The position numbers and the translations under genes were made by a program. DNA of 64,000 nt from Sphingomonas sp. JC676. Its GTDB lineage: Bacteria; Pseudomonadota; Alphaproteobacteria; Sphingomonadales; Sphingomonadaceae. Shown here piece by piece: positions 61,097 through 64,000 of this stretch. Each line of letters begins with the position of its first letter. Position 1 is the stretch's first letter. The notes under the pieces were generated by a model. That model was not told where the DNA came from. It ran no database searches and was given only the letters and a program-made list of their open reading frames with translations. The stretch covers positions 1,178,001 to 1,242,000 of the forward strand of contig NZ_JACTGR010000001.1 of assembly GCF_014489075.1 (NCBI RefSeq), read 5' to 3'.

Positions 61097-62557
61097 ATGA
61101 CTCTCGCTCTCTTCCAGATCGATCCGCGTGACGGCGTCGCAACAGCGCTGCGTGATCTTGCCGCCGGCGAGACGGCGCTCGGCATGACCCTCTCCGCGGA
61201 CGTGGCGAAGGGTCACAAGGTCGCGATCCGCGCGATCAGGGCGGGCGAGCCGGTGCTCAAGTTCGGCTTCCCGATCGGCCGCGCGACACACGACATCGCC
61301 CCGGGCGAGCATGTCCACACCCACAATGTCTCGACCGCGCTCGAGACCAGCGGCAGCTATACCTATAGCCCGCATCTCAATGCGGCCGGCCCCGCCGAGG
61401 GCCCGAGCTTCCTCGGCTATCGCCGCGCCGACGGCCGCGTCGGCACGCGCAACGAGATATGGATCATCCCCACGGTGGGGTGCGTCGGCCGTACGGCGCA
61501 GAAGATCGCCGAGCGCGCGGCGAAGCTCTACGAGGGCCGTGTCGACGGCGTCCATGCCTTCGCTCACCCCTTTGGCTGTTCGCAATTGGGCGACGATCTC
61601 AGCGGCACCACCAGGCTGCTCACCGCACTCGCCAACCATCCCAATGCCGGTGGCGTGCTGATCGTCGGGCTAGGCTGCGAATCCAACCAGATGAGTGGGA
61701 TGCTCCCCGGTATCGTCAATCCGAACCTGCGCACGATCGGCGCCCAGCTCGCCGGCGACGAGGTTGAGGAGGGCCTGGCGCTGGTCGGCGACCTGGTCGC
61801 CGAAGCCGAGAAGACCGAACGTGCGCCCGCGCCGTTGTCCGAACTCGTGCTCGGCGTGAAATGCGGCGGATCGGACGGCTTTTCGGGGCTCACCGCCAAT
61901 CCGCTGGTCGGCCGTATGAGCGACGCCGTCACCGCCGCGGGCGGCACCGCGATCCTCACCGAAATCCCCGAGATCTTCGGCGCCGAACAGCTCCTGATGG
62001 AGCGTGCCGGGGACGAACAGGTGTTCGCGGGGATCGTCGACCTGGTCAACGACTTCAAGGCCTATTTCACCCGCCATGGCGAACCCGTCTCAGAGAACCC
62101 GTCTCCCGGCAACATCGCCGGCGGCATCACCACGCTCGAGGAGAAATCGCTGGGTGCGGTGCAGAAGGCGGGCCATGCCACCGTCACCGACGTGCTCCAT
62201 TATGGCGAGCGCGTCCGCAAGCGCGGCCTGACCCTGCTCGAGGCGCCCGGCAACGACGCCGTCTCCTCGACTGCGCTCGCCGCCGCGGGCGCCACCGCGA
62301 TCCTCTTCACCACCGGCCGCGGCACGCCGCTCGGCTTCCCGGTGCCGACGATCAAGATCGCCTCGAACAGCGACCTCGCCGCGCGCAAGCCCGGCTGGAT
62401 CGATTTCAACGCCGGCCAGGTGCTCGAAGAGGGCATGGACGCGGCCGCGGTATCGCTGCTCGGCACGATCGCCGAGATCGCGTCGGGCAAGCAGACCGCT
62501 GCCGAGCGCAATGGCGAGCGCGAGATCGCGATCTGGAAGCGCGGCGTAACCCTTTGA
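61097..62557 (+). CDS. uxaA: altronate dehydratase UxaA
   Basis: 486 residues from ATG 61097; longer frames run back into the preceding gene. The SAF domain (ALGMTLSADVAKGHKVAIRA, ATHDIAPGEHVHTHNVST) is at the N-terminus. The UxaA core has FLGYRRADGRVGTRNEIWII, PTVGCVGRTAQKIAE, AHPFGCSQLGDDL and VGLGCESNQMSGMLPG, then LGVKCGGSDGFSGLTANPLV. It dehydrates D-altronate to 2-keto-3-deoxygluconate in the D-galacturonate pathway, so it uses the other half of RG-I and homogalacturonan. The isomerase and reductase genes are not in the window. Galactarate dehydratase is a less likely alternative. Confidence 0.92.
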   Translation: MTLALFQIDPRDGVATALRDLAAGETALGMTLSADVAKGHKVAIRAIRAGEPVLKFGFPIGRATHDIAPGEHVHTHNVSTALETSGSYTYSPHLNAAGPAEGPSFLGYRRADGRVGTRNEIWIIPTVGCVGRTAQKIAERAAKLYEGRVDGVHAFAHPFGCSQLGDDLSGTTRLLTALANHPNAGGVLIVGLGCESNQMSGMLPGIVNPNLRTIGAQLAGDEVEEGLALVGDLVAEAEKTERAPAPLSELVLGVKCGGSDGFSGLTANPLVGRMSDAVTAAGGTAILTEIPEIFGAEQLLMERAGDEQVFAGIVDLVNDFKAYFTRHGEPVSENPSPGNIAGGITTLEEKSLGAVQKAGHATVTDVLHYGERVRKRGLTLLEAPGNDAVSSTALAAAGATAILFTTGRGTPLGFPVPTIKIASNSDLAARKPGWIDFNAGQVLEEGMDAAAVSLLGTIAEIASGKQTAAERNGEREIAIWKRGVTL

Positions 62558-62660
62558 CGCGATAAAACCATGCTGCAATGCGGCAGTCCGCATTTTCCCG
62601 GCATTGATGCGTTAACCTTGCCAAGCTACCCATGTCTGCGGGGATGACCGGGTGGGTTCG

Positions 62661-62891
62661 ATGACCGAGTTCTTTATTTTCGTTTACGCAATGACCGCGA
62701 TGTTCGTGATCCAGGCGATGCGGCGCAACCAGCGCGAGCAGCGCTCCAATCCGCAGATGGTGACGATGGTCGGCTGGGGCCTGTTCTCGCTTTCCTCGAC
62801 GCTCGCGGTGCTGATGGGCGCGGTCGGCTTGGCGCTGGCGCTGGGCATGCACATGCAGCTCCCCACCGGCTTCGATTCGCCGCTTCTCTGA
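62661..62891 (+). CDS. small membrane protein, unknown function
   Basis: 76 residues from ATG 62661 (GTG 62652 is also possible). Two hydrophobic helices (FFIFVYAMTAMFVIQAM; LFSLSSTLAVLMGAVGLALA) flank a short basic loop RRNQREQRSNP. No family recognised. It ends 7 bp before the gamma-carbonic anhydrase gene and is probably co-transcribed with it. Confidence 0.6.
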   Translation: MTEFFIFVYAMTAMFVIQAMRRNQREQRSNPQMVTMVGWGLFSLSSTLAVLMGAVGLALALGMHMQLPTGFDSPLL

Positions 62892-62898
62892 GACGCTG

Positions 62899-63423
62899 AT
62901 GCCGCTGTACGAAATCGGCGGCCATAAGCCACAAATCGCCGAGACCGCCTGGGTCGCGCCGGGCGCCGACCTGATCGGCGACGTCCATCTCGCCGAACTC
63001 GCCAGCGTCTGGTTCGGCGCCGTGATCCGCGCCGACAACACGCCGATCCTCGTCGGAGCACGCAGCAACATCCAGGACGGGGCGATGCTCCACTCGGATC
63101 CCGGTGCGCCCTGCACCGTCGGCGAGGACGTGACAGTGGGGCACCACGCGATCCTGCACGGCTGCACGATCGGCAACCGCACGCTGATCGGCATGGGCGC
63201 GACCATCCTCAACCGTGCGGTGATCGGCGAGGATTGCCTGGTCGGCGCCGGCGCCCTGGTGACCGAAGGCAGGGAATTCCCCGCCGGCCACCTTATTGTC
63301 GGCTCGCCCGCCAAGGCGATCCGTCCGCTCGACGACATGCAAAAGGCGATGCTCAGGGCATCCGCCGCGATCTACACCGCCAAGCAGCGCGATTATGCGG
63401 CCGGGCTCAAGCTCGCCGACTGA
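62899..63423 (+). CDS. gamma-class carbonic anhydrase family protein
   Basis: 174 residues. Left-handed beta-helix of hexapeptide repeats: ETAWVAPGADLIGDVHLAEL, SVWFGAVIRADNTPILVGA, SNIQDGAMLHSDPGAPCTVG, EDVTVGHHAILHGCTIGNR and TLIGMGATILNRAVIGEDC. The three zinc-ligand His positions are present in LHSD and VGHHAILHG. The helical C-terminus is typical of the YrdA/PaaY group. It converges on, and overlaps by 31 bp, the thioesterase gene. Confidence 0.9.
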   Translation: MPLYEIGGHKPQIAETAWVAPGADLIGDVHLAELASVWFGAVIRADNTPILVGARSNIQDGAMLHSDPGAPCTVGEDVTVGHHAILHGCTIGNRTLIGMGATILNRAVIGEDCLVGAGALVTEGREFPAGHLIVGSPAKAIRPLDDMQKAMLRASAAIYTAKQRDYAAGLKLAD

Positions 63424-63818
63424 TCCTCGAAGAAGCACGCGATCGTGCTGTCGGGCAGCCGCGCCGGCTTCAGCGTCTCGACATCCAGGCAGCACCAGCG
63501 CGACCGCACTTCGGTCAGCGTCTCGCCGCCGCGGCGGATGATCGTCTCATAGAACGCGCTCTCGCGTTTCACCCGCTCGAGCACCACCTCGGCGCGCAGC
63601 TCGTCACCCAGGAACGCCGGTTTGCGATAGGTGATCTCGTGGCGCACCGCGACCCAGCAATGCGCCGCCACCGCGTCCGCAGGCGCCAGATGCTCCCAAT
63701 GGCTGACCACCGCCGCCTGCACCCAGCGCAGGTAACTGGCATTGTTCACATGCCCCATCGCGTCGATGTCGGCCGGGTCGATCGCGATCGAATAATGATG
63801 CTCTATGCTGCGAACCAT
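63393..63818 (-). CDS. acyl-CoA thioesterase, 4-hydroxybenzoyl-CoA thioesterase (YbgC-like) family
   Basis: 141-residue hotdog protein. The motif IDPADIDAMGHVNNASYLRW has the catalytic Asp of this family; VRHEITYRKPAFLGDELRAE and YETIIRRGGETLTEVRSRW complete the fold. Substrate unknown. The 3' ends of this gene and the gamma-carbonic anhydrase gene overlap by 31 bp on opposite strands, both apparently coding. The ATG overlaps the end of a partial upstream frame. Confidence 0.88.
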   Translation of the reverse strand: MVRSIEHHYSIAIDPADIDAMGHVNNASYLRWVQAAVVSHWEHLAPADAVAAHCWVAVRHEITYRKPAFLGDELRAEVVLERVKRESAFYETIIRRGGETLTEVRSRWCCLDVETLKPARLPDSTIACFFEDQSASLSPAA

Positions 63819-64000
63819 TGCGCCCCGCCGAAATCCGTTCTGCCATCCCGCTCGCGCGGACCGCGAGCGCGCGGCACTTGCTTCCGGGCGGCCATGTACA
63901 GCGCGCCCTCTGCAAGCAATTGCCCCGCAAGTGCTTCATAATAGGTGCACGCGTCTGCAATATCTCCGGCGCTGACGATCAACTCGTCCCCGACCGGGAC
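63803..64000 (-). CDS. partial small protein, 5' end outside window, unknown function
   Basis: An open frame enters from the right edge and stops at TAG 63805-63803, giving 65 residues including GDELIVSAGDIADACTYYEA and LAGQLLAEGALYMAARKQVP. It overlaps the thioesterase start by 16 bp, as co-transcribed genes often do. I do not recognise a family. It could also be chance. Confidence 0.45.
   Translation of the reverse strand, partial: VPVGDELIVSAGDIADACTYYEALAGQLLAEGALYMAARKQVPRARGPRERDGRTDFGGAQWFAA

Overview
The window looks like chromosomal DNA of a high-GC sphingomonad (Sphingomonas or a close relative). The evidence is the TonB-dependent receptors, the many twin-arginine signal peptides on sugar enzymes, a PEPxxWA-type CTERM protein, the alphaproteobacterial palindromic repeat at 27898-28005, and a non-phosphorylating L-rhamnose pathway of the type known from Sphingomonas. 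I saw no rRNA, tRNA, CRISPR, integrase or transposase. All assignments rest on reading the sequence; no database search was run.

Positions 1-2160 hold the tail of a FucP-type sugar permease, an unusual NRAMP-like metal transporter and a hemerythrin protein. Positions 2175-45201 are almost entirely a pectin / rhamnogalacturonan-I (RG-I) utilisation locus, interrupted by an EmrAB-type efflux module (11832-15619) and a TetR/membrane-protein pair (33796-35068). The degradative part has two TonB-dependent receptors, two GH28 proteins, two PL26-like exo-rhamnogalacturonan lyases, two PL22-like oligogalacturonate lyases, GH43, an (alpha/alpha)6 glycosidase, GH105, a YesU-like lipoprotein, a CBM9-like/PKD protein, a CE12 acetylesterase and a second esterase. 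Import is through RhaT and a GPH-family symporter, with the mutarotase RhaM.

The catabolic part (35113-45201) is two divergent operons. The minus strand encodes L-rhamnonate dehydratase, a fumarylacetoacetase-fold hydrolase, an SDR and a lactonase. The plus strand encodes an IclR regulator, L-rhamnose 1-dehydrogenase, two esterases and LutABC. Together they predict L-rhamnose -> lactone -> rhamnonate -> 2-keto-3-deoxyrhamnonate -> 2,4-diketo acid -> pyruvate + L-lactate, with LutABC oxidising the lactate to pyruvate. UxaA (61097-62557) adds a D-galacturonate step.

A short inverted repeat, TTCCA-N5-TGGAA or close variants, occurs in the divergent promoter regions at 7077, 22827, 26391, 32095 (degenerate) and 38925 (degenerate). 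It may mark one shared regulon. Separate LacI-type palindromes lie between the first TonB receptor and rhaT.

Positions 45296-49261 hold an ECF sigma factor overlapping a membrane Ser/Thr kinase, followed by a CTERM surface protein. Positions 49316-59521 are a potassium-uptake region: kup, divergent from a kdpFABCDE operon preceded by two unidentified small membrane ORFs. The right end has a Tat-exported Gfo/Idh/MocA oxidoreductase, uxaA, a small membrane protein, a gamma-carbonic anhydrase, a thioesterase and a partial gene.
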